From the NCBI GenBank assembly GCA_009377445.1, contig WHUA01000001.1, positions 372,001-436,000 of the forward strand: a stretch of 64,000 nucleotides of DNA, read 5' to 3'. This DNA comes from Alphaproteobacteria bacterium (GTDB lineage Bacteria; Pseudomonadota; Alphaproteobacteria; UBA8366). Made by a program: the position numbers and the translations under genes. Below are positions 34,668 to 42,998 of the stretch, piece by piece. The notes under the pieces are model-generated. The model had not been told where the DNA came from. It made no database searches and saw nothing but the letters and a program-made list of their open reading frames with translations. Position 1 is the stretch's first letter, and each line of letters opens with the position of its first letter.

Positions 34668-35711
34668 ATGGCCGTAGGCATCAACGGTATGGGACGAATG
34701 GGCCGCTTGGCGCTTCGCGCGGCTATGGGCGGGGTCTTTCGCGATCCCACCGATCCGCGAGGGTCGAACCGTCTCGATATCGTTCATGTAAACGAAATCA
34801 AGGGAGGCGCTGCAACCGCGGCGCATCTTCTGGAGTTCGACAGCGCGCACGGCCGTTGGCGGAGTTCGTTCAGCGTCGAGAACGACAGCGCGATCACGAT
34901 CGACAATCGGCGCATAAGCTTCAGTGCGGAAGCCGACCCCGCTTCCGTCAAGTGGGGCGATCTGGGCTGCGACATCGTCCTCGAATGCACGGGAAAATTC
35001 CTGAAGCTGGAGAAGCTTCAGGCGTACTTCCGGCGCGGCGTGAAACGGGTCATCGTCTCGGCGCCCGTCAAGGACGAAGGCGCGCTCAACGTCGTCGTCG
35101 GCGTCAACGACGCTATGTACGACGCGTCCCGGCACCGGGTACTCACGGCGGCTTCTTGCACGACGAACTGTCTGGCGCCCGTCGTGAAAGTGATCCACGA
35201 GGGCATCGGCATCCGCCATGGCCAGATCACGACCATTCACGACCCGACCAATACCAACGTCGTCGTCGATGCGCCGCACAAGGACCTCCGGCGCGCGCGT
35301 TCCGCGATGCAATCGCTGCAGCCGACGACGACGGGCAGCGCCACCGCGATCGCGCTGATCTATCCGGAATTGAAGGGCAAGCTGAACGGCCACGCCGTCC
35401 GCGCGCCCGTCCTGAACGCGAGCCTGACGGATTGCGTGTTCGAATTGCAGCGCCCGACGACCGCCTCCGAAGTCAACGGACTGTTCGAGCGCGCGGAAGG
35501 AAATTCCTTGGCCGGCATACTCGGCATCGAGCGCCGTCCGCTCGTATCTGTCGACTACGTGAACGATACGCGCAGCGCGATTGTCGACGCGCCCAGCACC
35601 ATGGTGACCGACGGCACCTTGTTGAAGGTCTACGCCTGGTACGACAACGAAATGGGCTACGTCTGCCGGATGGTCGATCTGGCGAACATCGTCCTGGAGG
35701 CGGGCGTCTGA
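34668..35711 (+). CDS. ArsJ-associated glyceraldehyde-3-phosphate dehydrogenase
   Basis: 347 residues from ATG 34668 (AAGGA upstream). The NAD motif [10 protein letters not shown], the catalytic SCTTNC (Cys about 164) and the terminal [15 protein letters not shown] are intact. In ars operons this enzyme makes 1-arseno-3-phosphoglycerate from arsenate and glyceraldehyde-3-phosphate, which ArsJ then exports. Its stop overlaps the start of the arsJ gene, matching the known two-gene detoxification pathway. A housekeeping role is less likely because of the context. Confidence 0.93.
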   Translation: MAVGINGMGRMGRLALRAAMGGVFRDPTDPRGSNRLDIVHVNEIKGGAATAAHLLEFDSAHGRWRSSFSVENDSAITIDNRRISFSAEADPASVKWGDLGCDIVLECTGKFLKLEKLQAYFRRGVKRVIVSAPVKDEGALNVVVGVNDAMYDASRHRVLTAASCTTNCLAPVVKVIHEGIGIRHGQITTIHDPTNTNVVVDAPHKDLRRARSAMQSLQPTTTGSATAIALIYPELKGKLNGHAVRAPVLNASLTDCVFELQRPTTASEVNGLFERAEGNSLAGILGIERRPLVSVDYVNDTRSAIVDAPSTMVTDGTLLKVYAWYDNEMGYVCRMVDLANIVLEAGV

Positions 35712-36949
35712 TGTCGGCGGCCCGCAACTACGCCATCGTCACGGCGTCCTACTGGGGCTTCACCCTCACGGACGGCGCGCTGCGAATGCTTGTTCTGCTG
35801 CATTTCTTCCGCCTCGGATATTCGCCGTTCACCCTGGCCTTCCTGTTCTTGCTCTACGAAGCAGCCGGCATCTTCGCCAATCTCGGCGGCGGCTGGCTAG
35901 CCTCGCGCTTCGGCATCCCGCGCATGCTGGCGGTGGGCCTGACGTTGCAGATCGCGGGCTTGCTGCTCTTGTCGGCGCTCGATCCCGGCTGGGCCATGAG
36001 CGCGTCGGTTGCCTGGGTCGTGCTGGCGCAGGGCGTTTCCGGGGTGGCGAAGGACATCACGAAGACAGCCTCGAAATCCGCAATCAAGGCGACCGCATCG
36101 CAAGACAACGGCCAGCTATTCCGCTGGGTCGCATGGTTCACCGGATCGAAGAACACGATGAAGGGCATCGGGTTCTTCCTCGGCGGGCTCCTGCTCGAAA
36201 CAATCGGCTTCCGGTCCGCCCTATGGCTCATGGCCGGGCTGCTCGGACTGATACTGATCGCGGGCGTGCTCTCGTTGCCGGCCGCGCTCGGCCGGGCAGG
36301 ATCGTCCAAGAGCATTCGCGAGCTTTTCAGCAAGTCGGCCGGCGTCAATATACTCGCCGCTGCCCGAATATTCTTGTTCGGCGCCCGGGATGTCTGGTTC
36401 GTCGTCGGCCTGCCGGTTTTCCTCTATTCGCAGAACTGGAAATTTATCGAGGTCGGCGCCTTCCTGGCGGCGTGGACCATCGGTTATGGAATGATCCAGG
36501 CTGCCGCGCCGTCGCTGGTCCGACGGAGCGAAGACGGCTTGAGCCGCGAGATTCCGGCGGCCCGCCTTTGGGCGGGCCTGCTGACGGCGATTCCCGCCGT
36601 GCTCGCGATTTCCGTGACGGTGGCCGGGCCGCGGCCATCGGAGATTGTCGTTGTCGCCGGCTTGGCCGTATTTGCCATTCCCTTCGCGGTCAGCTCTTCG
36701 CTCCATTCCTATTTAATCCTTGCCTACGCCGGATCGAAGAAGGCCGCGGAGGATGTCGGGTTTTATTATGCGGCGAACGCAACGGGGCGGTTGATCGGCA
36801 TCCTGCTGTCCGGCCTCCTCTACCAGCTCGGCGGCATGGTGGTATGTCTGCTGGGATCCTCGGTCATGCTGTTGCTTTGCTTCCTGATAACCTTCGCTCT
36901 CCCGCTACAGGCCGCCGAAAGCACCCCGAAGGCCACCGCGGCTTCGTGA
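35711..36949 (+). CDS. arsJ: ArsJ organoarsenical efflux MFS permease
   Basis: 412 residues with about twelve hydrophobic helices. YWGFTLTDGALRMLVLLHFFRLGYSPF, the loop GVAKDITKTASKSAIKAT and WFTGSKNTMKGIGFFLGG are highly characteristic of ArsJ. The protein exports 1-arseno-3-phosphoglycerate, which then breaks down outside to arsenate. It is translated immediately after its GAPDH partner (TGATG overlap). No arsB or acr3 arsenite pump is in the window, so arsenate export may be the main route here. Confidence 0.95.
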   Translation: MSAARNYAIVTASYWGFTLTDGALRMLVLLHFFRLGYSPFTLAFLFLLYEAAGIFANLGGGWLASRFGIPRMLAVGLTLQIAGLLLLSALDPGWAMSASVAWVVLAQGVSGVAKDITKTASKSAIKATASQDNGQLFRWVAWFTGSKNTMKGIGFFLGGLLLETIGFRSALWLMAGLLGLILIAGVLSLPAALGRAGSSKSIRELFSKSAGVNILAAARIFLFGARDVWFVVGLPVFLYSQNWKFIEVGAFLAAWTIGYGMIQAAAPSLVRRSEDGLSREIPAARLWAGLLTAIPAVLAISVTVAGPRPSEIVVVAGLAVFAIPFAVSSSLHSYLILAYAGSKKAAEDVGFYYAANATGRLIGILLSGLLYQLGGMVVCLLGSSVMLLLCFLITFALPLQAAESTPKATAAS

Positions 36950-36964
36950 GGCATCTCGGCGGCA

Positions 36965-36992
36965 TTGCGCTTGACACCTTGATGGGCAAGGT
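36965..36992 (+). promoter_or_regulatory. Promoter and palindrome before the padR-like gene
   Basis: TTGACA (36971-36976) and TATAGG (36992-36997) are separated by 15 nt. The inverted repeat ACCTTG-ATGGG-CAAGGT (36976-36992) fills that spacer, a position suited to repression. TTGCGCTT and CCTTGATG within this stretch recur upstream of the flavoprotein gene at 37442-37460. Confidence 0.5.
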
Positions 36993-37005
36993 ATAGGAAT
37001 CGGTC

Positions 37006-37428
37006 ATGCCTAGACCATCGATGCATCTGAAGAATGTCGAGCGGCCCGCGGTGGACTACACCGACCGGGCGTATTGGAACGGCATCATCAAGATGAGCCT
37101 CTCCAAGTTCTTCATCTTGTGCGTGCTGCACGAGAAACCGATGCACGGCTATGAAGTCGCGCGAAGAGTGGAGCGCTCGACCAATGGCTGCTGCTCGCCG
37201 ACCGAGGGCACGATCTACCCCGTGCTCCGCGAATTCGAGGAGGGCGGGTACGTGACATCCGCAGCCGAGACCGTCTCGGGGCGCGAGCGCAAGGTTTACA
37301 CCCTGACCGAGAAGGGGCGCGAGGCGTTCAAGGTGGCGGTCGCGGCTTGGATGGACGTGACGCGCTGCCTGATCGATTCCGAGAAACTGGTCTGCACGGG
37401 CGATAAAGGCTCGATCTGCTGCCCGTAA
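37006..37428 (+). CDS. PadR-family transcriptional regulator with cysteine motifs
   Basis: 140 residues. MSLSKFFILCVLHEKPMHGYEVARRVE and EGTIYPVLREFEEGGYV form the PadR winged helix. Paired cysteines occur at 62-63 (NGCCSPTEG), with further ones at 121, 130, 138 and 139, ending SICCP. Ordinary PadR proteins lack such a cysteine-rich end, so metalloid sensing is plausible in this setting. It lies between arsJ and a cysteine-tailed flavoprotein gene. The palindrome in its own promoter suggests autoregulation. Confidence 0.85.
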   Translation: MPRPSMHLKNVERPAVDYTDRAYWNGIIKMSLSKFFILCVLHEKPMHGYEVARRVERSTNGCCSPTEGTIYPVLREFEEGGYVTSAAETVSGRERKVYTLTEKGREAFKVAVAAWMDVTRCLIDSEKLVCTGDKGSICCP

Positions 37429-37441
37429 CCGTCTTTTTTAT

Positions 37442-37460
37442 TTGCGCTTATCCCTTGATG
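37442..37460 (+). promoter_or_regulatory. Repeated upstream element before the flavoprotein gene
   Basis: TTGCGCTT-ATC-CCTTGATG matches TTGCGCTT-GACA-CCTTGATG at 36965-36984 in both 8-mers, with one base less in the spacer. The palindromic right arm CAAGGT is absent here. A shared regulator is possible; PadR is the obvious candidate. Confidence 0.4.
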
Positions 37461-37488
37461 TACGATGCAACGATGATTGAGGTTATCG

Positions 37489-38919
37489 ATGATTGAGAAA
37501 CTTCCCGTCGCCGTCATCGGTGCCGGCCCCGTCGGCCTCGCCGCCGCCGCGCACTTGGTCGAGCGCGGGCTGACCCCGCTCGTGCTGGAGCGCGGCCCGT
37601 CCGTCGGCGCCTCGCTTCTTGCGTGGGGCCACGTTCGCGTCTTCTCTCCCTGGTCGGTCAATATCGACAGCGCCGCAAGATCGCTGCTCGAAGAGACAGG
37701 CTGGACCCCGCCCGATCCCAGCGCGCTGCCGACCGGCAGCGAGATCGTGCGGCGATACCTCGCGCCGCTCGCGGAGCATCCGGCAATCGCGCCGCATATA
37801 ATCCTCGGCGCCACGGTGAAAGGCATCGCCCGGGCCGGGCTCGACAAGGCCGTGTCGGCCGGCCGCGAGGCGGCGCCCTTCGTCGTCCGCTGGCGCGATG
37901 CGGAGGGCGGCGAGCACGCGAGCCGCGCCCGCGCCGTCATCGACGCCTCCGGAACATGGAGCCAGCCGAACCCGATGGGGGCCGACGGCCTGCCGGCTGC
38001 GGGCGAAACGGAGCTCACCGACCGGATCGCCTACGGCATTCCCGACGTGCTCGGCGCCGAGCGCGCGCGCTATGCCGGCCGGCGCGTGCTTGTCGTCGGC
38101 AGCGGCCATTCCGCCATCAATGTGGTGCTCGACCTGTTGCGACTGCAGGAGACGGCGCCGGCCACGCGGGTTACATGGGCGCTGCGCCGGAACCGGATTG
38201 GGAAGCTGCTGGGCGGCGGCCTGAACGACCAGCTTCCGGCGCGCGGCGCGCTCGGGCTGGCCGCGAAACGGGCGATCGACGAAAGACGGCTGGACCTGTT
38301 GGCGCCATTCGCAGCCGAACGGATCGCCCGAACGGAAGACGGCCTGTCCGTTTCCGGACGCCTCGACGGAAAGTCCGTGACGCGCGCCGTCGACCGCATC
38401 GTGGTCGCCACCGGGTTCCGGCCCGACCTCGGCATCCTGCGCGAACTGCGTGTCGCGCTCGATCCGACCGTCGAGGCGCCGCCCGCGCTCGCGCCGCTGA
38501 TCGATCCCAACCTGCATTCCTGCGGGACCGTGCGGCCCCATGGCGCGCGCGAGCTCGGCCATCCGGAGACCGGCTTCTACATCGCCGGCTCCAAGTCCTA
38601 CGGCCGCGCGCCGACATTCCTGATGATGACGGGTTACGAGCAGGTCCGGTCGGTCGTCGCCGAGATTGCCGGCGACCATGCGGCGGCGCGCGAGGTTCGG
38701 CTCGTCCTGCCCGAGACGGGCGTGTGCAACACGGCGGCGGTCGTGGGATCTCCGGCGTCGGATTGCTGTGGCGGGCCCGCGCCGTCCGATATCGCCGCCT
38801 GTTGCGCGGCGGATGCCGCCGCGAAAGCCGCCGGCGATGCAGGCTGCGGCTGCGCCACGCCCGACACAAGCGCCGCCGCCGCCGTCGCGAAGGCGCCCTG
38901 CTGCGGCACGGCGCCGTGA
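37489..38919 (+). CDS. FAD/NAD(P)-binding oxidoreductase with cysteine-rich C-terminus (arsenic-associated)
   Basis: 476 residues from ATG 37489 (GAGG 6 nt upstream). It has an N-terminal FAD site (VIGAGPVGLAAAAHL), a second Rossmann site (LVVGSGHSAINVVLDLL) and a late FAD strand (GFYIAGSKSYGRAPTF), as in FAD-dependent thiol and monooxygenase-like enzymes. The last 64 residues contain nine cysteines (413, 426, 427, 438, 439, 453, 455, 471, 472) in CC and CGC pairs within an Ala-rich tail. It resembles flavoproteins carried in ars operons (ArsO-like). The tail could bind As(III) or another thiophilic metal. Catalytic function is undetermined. Confidence 0.82.
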   Translation: MIEKLPVAVIGAGPVGLAAAAHLVERGLTPLVLERGPSVGASLLAWGHVRVFSPWSVNIDSAARSLLEETGWTPPDPSALPTGSEIVRRYLAPLAEHPAIAPHIILGATVKGIARAGLDKAVSAGREAAPFVVRWRDAEGGEHASRARAVIDASGTWSQPNPMGADGLPAAGETELTDRIAYGIPDVLGAERARYAGRRVLVVGSGHSAINVVLDLLRLQETAPATRVTWALRRNRIGKLLGGGLNDQLPARGALGLAAKRAIDERRLDLLAPFAAERIARTEDGLSVSGRLDGKSVTRAVDRIVVATGFRPDLGILRELRVALDPTVEAPPALAPLIDPNLHSCGTVRPHGARELGHPETGFYIAGSKSYGRAPTFLMMTGYEQVRSVVAEIAGDHAAAREVRLVLPETGVCNTAAVVGSPASDCCGGPAPSDIAACCAADAAAKAAGDAGCGCATPDTSAAAAVAKAPCCGTAP

Positions 38920-38926
38920 CCGTGCG

Positions 38927-39862
38927 TCAGCCGGCGGGCGGAAGGCCGTTGCCGCGGCGGATGTCGTTGACGATCTGCAGCACGCGCTCGCGGTAGGGCC
39001 GGTACTGCACGCCGAACTCCTGCACCAGCCGCGTGTTGTCGATCATGTGGTTGCCGGAGATGGCCTTGCCGCCGGTCTCCTTGTCGAAGCCGATCTTCGC
39101 GTCCGGCAGGTATCCCTGCACGATGTCGGCGATCTCGCCGAGGCTGATCGCGACGCCGCCGGTGTTGTAGATGCGGTGCTGCGGCTTGTCGGCCATGAGC
39201 ACGCGGGCGAACACCTCCGTGACGTCGTCGACATGGATCGGGCAGCGCATCGCGTCCTTGAACGGGAACCTGATCGCGTTGCCGCGCGCCGATTCGGTGA
39301 TGACGTTCACGTGGTCGACCGAGCCGCGCACCTTGTCCGGGCCGGTGACGTTGGCGGGGCGGATGCCGGTGATCAGCATGCCGAATTTTTCCGTATAGTC
39401 CTGCGCCTGCCATTCGTTGACAATCTTGTGCTTGGCGTACTGGTATTCGCCGTGCACGTCGTCGGCCTCCGTCACCGGGCGGTCGCCGTAGTGGGTCTGC
39501 TTGCCGTTCACGGCGAGGGAGCTGGCGTACATCGTGTGCTTCGCGCCGAGCAGCCGCGCCGCCTCGAAGCAGTTGTCCATGCCGAGGATGTTGAGCTTCA
39601 TCGCCACATGCGGCGGATGGTCGGAGCCGAGCATGTAGGAGAGGTTGATCACCCGCTCCGGCGCGGCCTTGGTCATCGCGGCCATGACGTCGTCGAACTG
39701 GGTCACGTCGCCGCGCACGACGGCGACCTTGTCGCCGAGATCGGCGAAGGAATGGGCGCCGGGGTTGATGTCCATGCAGGTGACGCGCTGCCCGCGCGCG
39801 ACCAGCAGGCGGACGAGGCGATGGCCGATGAAGCCGGTGCCGCCGATGACGAAGACTGACAT
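38927..39862 (-). CDS. NAD-dependent epimerase/dehydratase family protein
   Basis: 311 residues. Extended SDR features are present: FVIGGTGFIGHRLVRLL (NAD-binding), DINPGAHSF, the active-site YxxxK within GEYQYAKHKIVNEW and an upstream serine (YASSLAVNG). Members interconvert or dehydrate nucleotide sugars and related metabolites. It is convergent with the arsenic flavoprotein gene (7 nt between stops), and its codon use resembles the core genome, marking the right limit of the island. Substrate unknown. Confidence 0.88.
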   Translation of the reverse strand: MSVFVIGGTGFIGHRLVRLLVARGQRVTCMDINPGAHSFADLGDKVAVVRGDVTQFDDVMAAMTKAAPERVINLSYMLGSDHPPHVAMKLNILGMDNCFEAARLLGAKHTMYASSLAVNGKQTHYGDRPVTEADDVHGEYQYAKHKIVNEWQAQDYTEKFGMLITGIRPANVTGPDKVRGSVDHVNVITESARGNAIRFPFKDAMRCPIHVDDVTEVFARVLMADKPQHRIYNTGGVAISLGEIADIVQGYLPDAKIGFDKETGGKAISGNHMIDNTRLVQEFGVQYRPYRERVLQIVNDIRRGNGLPPAG

Positions 39863-39925
39863 GCGCTTTCCTCCCCAACCCGTGCGTGAATGCCCGAAAA
39901 CGCTAGGCCCGGCGGCGCGGCGGCG

Positions 39926-40774
39926 TCAAGTCGAGGTCAGCCACAGGCTCGATTCCAGCGCGTCCGGAAGGAGCGGCAGCGCCCCCGCCGCGCTCGCGCG
40001 CACCGCGTCGCCGAGCCGCGTCGCCGCGTAGTGCGATGCGAACTCGATCCGCCAACCGGCCTGCTGGACGAGCAGCGCCACGGCCGATTGCTCGTTGTAG
40101 CCGCGCCAGGACCACGCCGCGGGATAAGGGTCCGGCAGGAAGATGTCGTGAAAATGGACGAGGACGCCGGGCGGCAGGATCGGCAGCACTGCGTTCAGCA
40201 GGAAATCGACGTCGCTGCCGGGCATCAGGACGTGGGAGGAATCGATGCTGAGGATGTCCCCCGCCGCCAGCGCGCGGAACGGCTCGATTCCGGCCCACTG
40301 CACCGGCATCGCCATCGTTCGGAGGGCCGGCACGCCTTCCATCGCGGCACGTGGAGCAGGGTCGATCGACAGCAGCTCGGCCGCGAGCGCTTCATCCGCG
40401 ATCGCCCTGGCGTAGAAGCGTGTCGAGTGACCGCTGCCGACTTCGACGATGCGCCGCGGACGGCACGTACGGGTGATCGCGTACGCCATCGCCGCGTCGA
40501 GACGCGGAAACCAGTCCTGGCTCCAGCGCGGCGCGGGCGGGCCGTCGCCGCCGATCGCCTGCAGCGCCGCCGCATAGGGCGCCATGCGGGCGAGCCAGTC
40601 CCGCATCGCGCCCGACCGGGCGGCGAAGCGCGCTTCGAGCATGGGCGAGCGGCACGCCTCGGGGTCGGCGTGCACGGCGGCGGCGCTCGGCGCGAAATAG
40701 CCGCGCGAGCGAAATCCGCTGACGGTTTGCAGCCCGAGCCACAGCCGGCGCCACCGGCCGCGGAGCGCCGTCAC
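39926..40774 (-). CDS. Class I SAM-dependent methyltransferase-like protein
   Basis: 282 residues from a GTG overlapping the stop of the MBL gene (GTGA). RIVEVGSGHSTRFYARAI is the glycine-rich SAM loop, with LLSIDPAPR for the acidic strand-2 residue and GDILSIDSSHVLMPGSDVDF then HFHDIFLPDPYP, typical of Methyltransf_24-like proteins often linked to polysaccharide modification. There is no transmembrane segment. Coupling to the MBL hydrolase suggests shared function, but neither substrate is known. Confidence 0.83.
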   Translation of the reverse strand: MTALRGRWRRLWLGLQTVSGFRSRGYFAPSAAAVHADPEACRSPMLEARFAARSGAMRDWLARMAPYAAALQAIGGDGPPAPRWSQDWFPRLDAAMAYAITRTCRPRRIVEVGSGHSTRFYARAIADEALAAELLSIDPAPRAAMEGVPALRTMAMPVQWAGIEPFRALAAGDILSIDSSHVLMPGSDVDFLLNAVLPILPPGVLVHFHDIFLPDPYPAAWSWRGYNEQSAVALLVQQAGWRIEFASHYAATRLGDAVRASAAGALPLLPDALESSLWLTST

Positions 40775-41604
40775 GGCGTCAGCACCATGCCTTCGCGGGC
40801 GACGACCGTTCCCGGCCGGGCAATCTCCGCCGCCGCGGCGATGCCGTCCATGCGGTCGTCGTCGTGGTTCGGATCGTGGTGGAATATCACCAGGGTCTTC
40901 GCTGCCGCGGCGTCCGCCAGCCGCACGCCCTCCTGCCAAGTGGAATGCCCGTAGCCCCGGTACTTCGGATATTCCTCGTCCGAGTAGGTCGAATCGTAAA
41001 TCACCAGGTCCGCGCCCTTGATCAGGCGGACGATCCGCCGGTCGCGCTTGCCGTCCTCGTGCTCCGTGTCGGTCACGTAGCAGATCGACCGGCCGCCATA
41101 TTCGATGCGATAGCCGGTCGCCCGGTTCGGATGATTGAGCAGCGCGGTGCGGACGGTAATTCCGTCGCCGGGCGACAGCACGCCGCCCGCCGCGAAATCG
41201 ACGAAGCTCACATCCGCCTTGAAGGCAGTCGGCGGGATGGGGAAGAGCGGCGCCATCATCATCTCCATCAGCACGCGCCGCAGGTCCGACTCGGGCAGCA
41301 GGTGGCCGGCCGAGAGGCGGACCTTGTTGCCGGCGGAATACAACGGCGCGAAGAAGGGCAGTCCGCAGATGTGGTCGAAATGGGTGTGCGTCAGATACAG
41401 CTCGGCCTCGACCGGCCCGTTTCCGACGAGGCCGTTGCCCAGATCGCGCAGCCCGGTCCCGGCGTCGAAGATGAGCAGGCGCCCGCCGCAGCGGATCTCG
41501 ACGCAGGACGTGTTGCCGCCGTAGCGCACCGTCCGCGGACCGGGACATGCGATGCTGCCTCTGACCCCCCAGAATTTTACGAAGAAGTCGGCCGTTTGGA
41601 CCAT
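40771..41604 (-). CDS. MBL-fold metallo-hydrolase (cyclic-phosphodiesterase-like)
   Basis: 277 residues. KFWGVRGSIACPGPRTVRYGGNTSCVE is the signature opening of a bacterial MBL clade often annotated with PhnP/cyclic-nucleotide phosphodiesterases. Metal ligands lie in THTHFDHICG, NHPN, CYVTDTEH and IFHHDPNHDDD. The extra acidic/histidine end HHDPNHDDD is typical of this clade and not of lactamases. It is first in a two-gene unit with the methyltransferase. Confidence 0.87.
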   Translation of the reverse strand: MVQTADFFVKFWGVRGSIACPGPRTVRYGGNTSCVEIRCGGRLLIFDAGTGLRDLGNGLVGNGPVEAELYLTHTHFDHICGLPFFAPLYSAGNKVRLSAGHLLPESDLRRVLMEMMMAPLFPIPPTAFKADVSFVDFAAGGVLSPGDGITVRTALLNHPNRATGYRIEYGGRSICYVTDTEHEDGKRDRRIVRLIKGADLVIYDSTYSDEEYPKYRGYGHSTWQEGVRLADAAAAKTLVIFHHDPNHDDDRMDGIAAAAEIARPGTVVAREGMVLTP

Positions 41605-41765
41605 GCGCCTTCAAGCTCGCATACTCTGCCGCCGCCGGCTGCTGCGATCGGCCTCAGTCTGCGTATTTGCCCGCCGGGTGTAAAGCGCACTTGCGGCTAC
41701 GCGCACCACCAACGATGCTTGCACCGGGTCTCCGCCCCTCTCCATGCACCCCTTCGGCGCGAGCG

Positions 41766-42998
41766 ATGGCCAACCGGACGACGGACTCGGATACGAACTG
41801 GACGGGCCTCGCTTTCGGGCTTTCGCTCGCCGTGCTCGCCGCCTATCAGCAGCTCAAGCTGCCGCCGGTCCTGCCGATCCTGATCCAGGAGTACGGCTTC
41901 AGCCGCATCCTGGCGGGCGGCTTCGTCTCGGTCTACGCCGCATGCGGCCTGCTGCTGTCGCTTCGCCTCGGCGCCATCATGCAGCGCCACGGGGCGGCGG
42001 GGCTGCTGAATCTCGCCTTCGTCCTGTTCGCCGCGGCCGCCGGGGTCATGATGCTGTGGCCGGCGCTGGGCTGGCTGTTCCTCGTCGCCCGCGCGGTGGA
42101 AGGAATTGCCTTCGCCATCCTGGCGATCGCCGGGCCGGCGATCTGCACGGCGAGCGGCGGCAGGCGCGGGCTCGCCGTCTCGTCAGCGCTGATCGCGACC
42201 TGGATTCCCGTCGGCGCGCTCGTCGCCAACCTGGCGGCCGTGGGGCTGGTGGAGTGGGCGGGCTGGCGCGCCCTGTGGTGGGTCGGCATCGGCGCGACGG
42301 CGGCGATGGCGGCCTGGACCGCCGTTATACGGGCCGGTGGGCGGACCGGCGGGCGGGTCCGGCTCGGCGCAATGGCGTATGCCGCAACCGCGGCGGCGGC
42401 GCCGAGCCGCGCGCAATGGCGGATGATGACCCTGGCCGCCCTGCTCTTCACCGTCTGGTCGGTGCAGATGTTCGCCTACTTCACCTGGCTTCCGGACTAT
42501 CTCGTCGACACCTACGGCCAGTCGCCGCGCATCGCCGCGCTGCTGTTCATGATTCCGCTGGCGGTGCTCACGGTCTTCAACCTGATCGCCGCGCCGATCC
42601 TGCGCGCAGGCGTACCCGTCGCCATGCTGCTCGCGGCCGCGATCGGCGTGCAGACCCTGGTCTGGCTCGTGCTGCCGCACCTCGGCCCGGTCGCCGCCGG
42701 GATCGCGGCGTTCCTCGTCTTCGCCGCCGCCGCCGGCATCGCGCCGACCTGCCTGTTCGCGCTGCCGGGCACCATCTTCGGCGTGGAAGGGGCGGGTGGC
42801 CGGGCGTTCGGCGTGCTGATGACCGGGCGCAATCTCGGCGTGCTGTGCGGTCCCCTGATGACCGGCGCCCTGGTTCAGCTCACCGGCGGCTGGGATACGG
42901 TGCCGAAGGTGCTGGGCGCGCTCGGCGTGCTATCGATGATCGGCGCGTTCGGACTGCATTTCCGGCTGCGCCGGCTCAGCTATGGGATCAGCTTGTAG
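41766..42998 (+). CDS. MFS transporter
   Basis: 410 residues from the ATG at 41766; upstream in-frame starts add a non-conserved Pro-rich lead. Twelve hydrophobic helices are visible (for example GLAFGLSLAVLAAYQQLKLPPVLP and AALLFTVWSVQMFAYFTWLP). The loop GFSRILAGGFVSVYAACG and the C-terminal GRNLGVLCGPLMTGALVQ resemble CynX/NNP-like major-facilitator carriers. Its substrate is not predictable. It is convergent with the response regulator, overlapping it by 19 nt at the 3' ends. Confidence 0.9.
   Translation: MANRTTDSDTNWTGLAFGLSLAVLAAYQQLKLPPVLPILIQEYGFSRILAGGFVSVYAACGLLLSLRLGAIMQRHGAAGLLNLAFVLFAAAAGVMMLWPALGWLFLVARAVEGIAFAILAIAGPAICTASGGRRGLAVSSALIATWIPVGALVANLAAVGLVEWAGWRALWWVGIGATAAMAAWTAVIRAGGRTGGRVRLGAMAYAATAAAAPSRAQWRMMTLAALLFTVWSVQMFAYFTWLPDYLVDTYGQSPRIAALLFMIPLAVLTVFNLIAAPILRAGVPVAMLLAAAIGVQTLVWLVLPHLGPVAAGIAAFLVFAAAAGIAPTCLFALPGTIFGVEGAGGRAFGVLMTGRNLGVLCGPLMTGALVQLTGGWDTVPKVLGALGVLSMIGAFGLHFRLRRLSYGISL

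Noticed and set aside
36971..36997. MerR-type promoter (operator between -35 and -10)
   Set aside because: MerR promoters have a 19-20 bp spacer, whereas this spacer is 15, and the adjacent regulator is PadR, not MerR.
37380..37440. Possible terminator after padR-like gene (ACGGGC / GCCCGT arms with later T-run)
   Set aside because: The loop is long and the T-run is separated from the stem by several bases, so it does not look like an intrinsic terminator.
31599..38930. Integron or transposon around the arsenic genes
   Set aside because: No integrase, transposase, inverted terminal repeats or target-site duplication was recognised.
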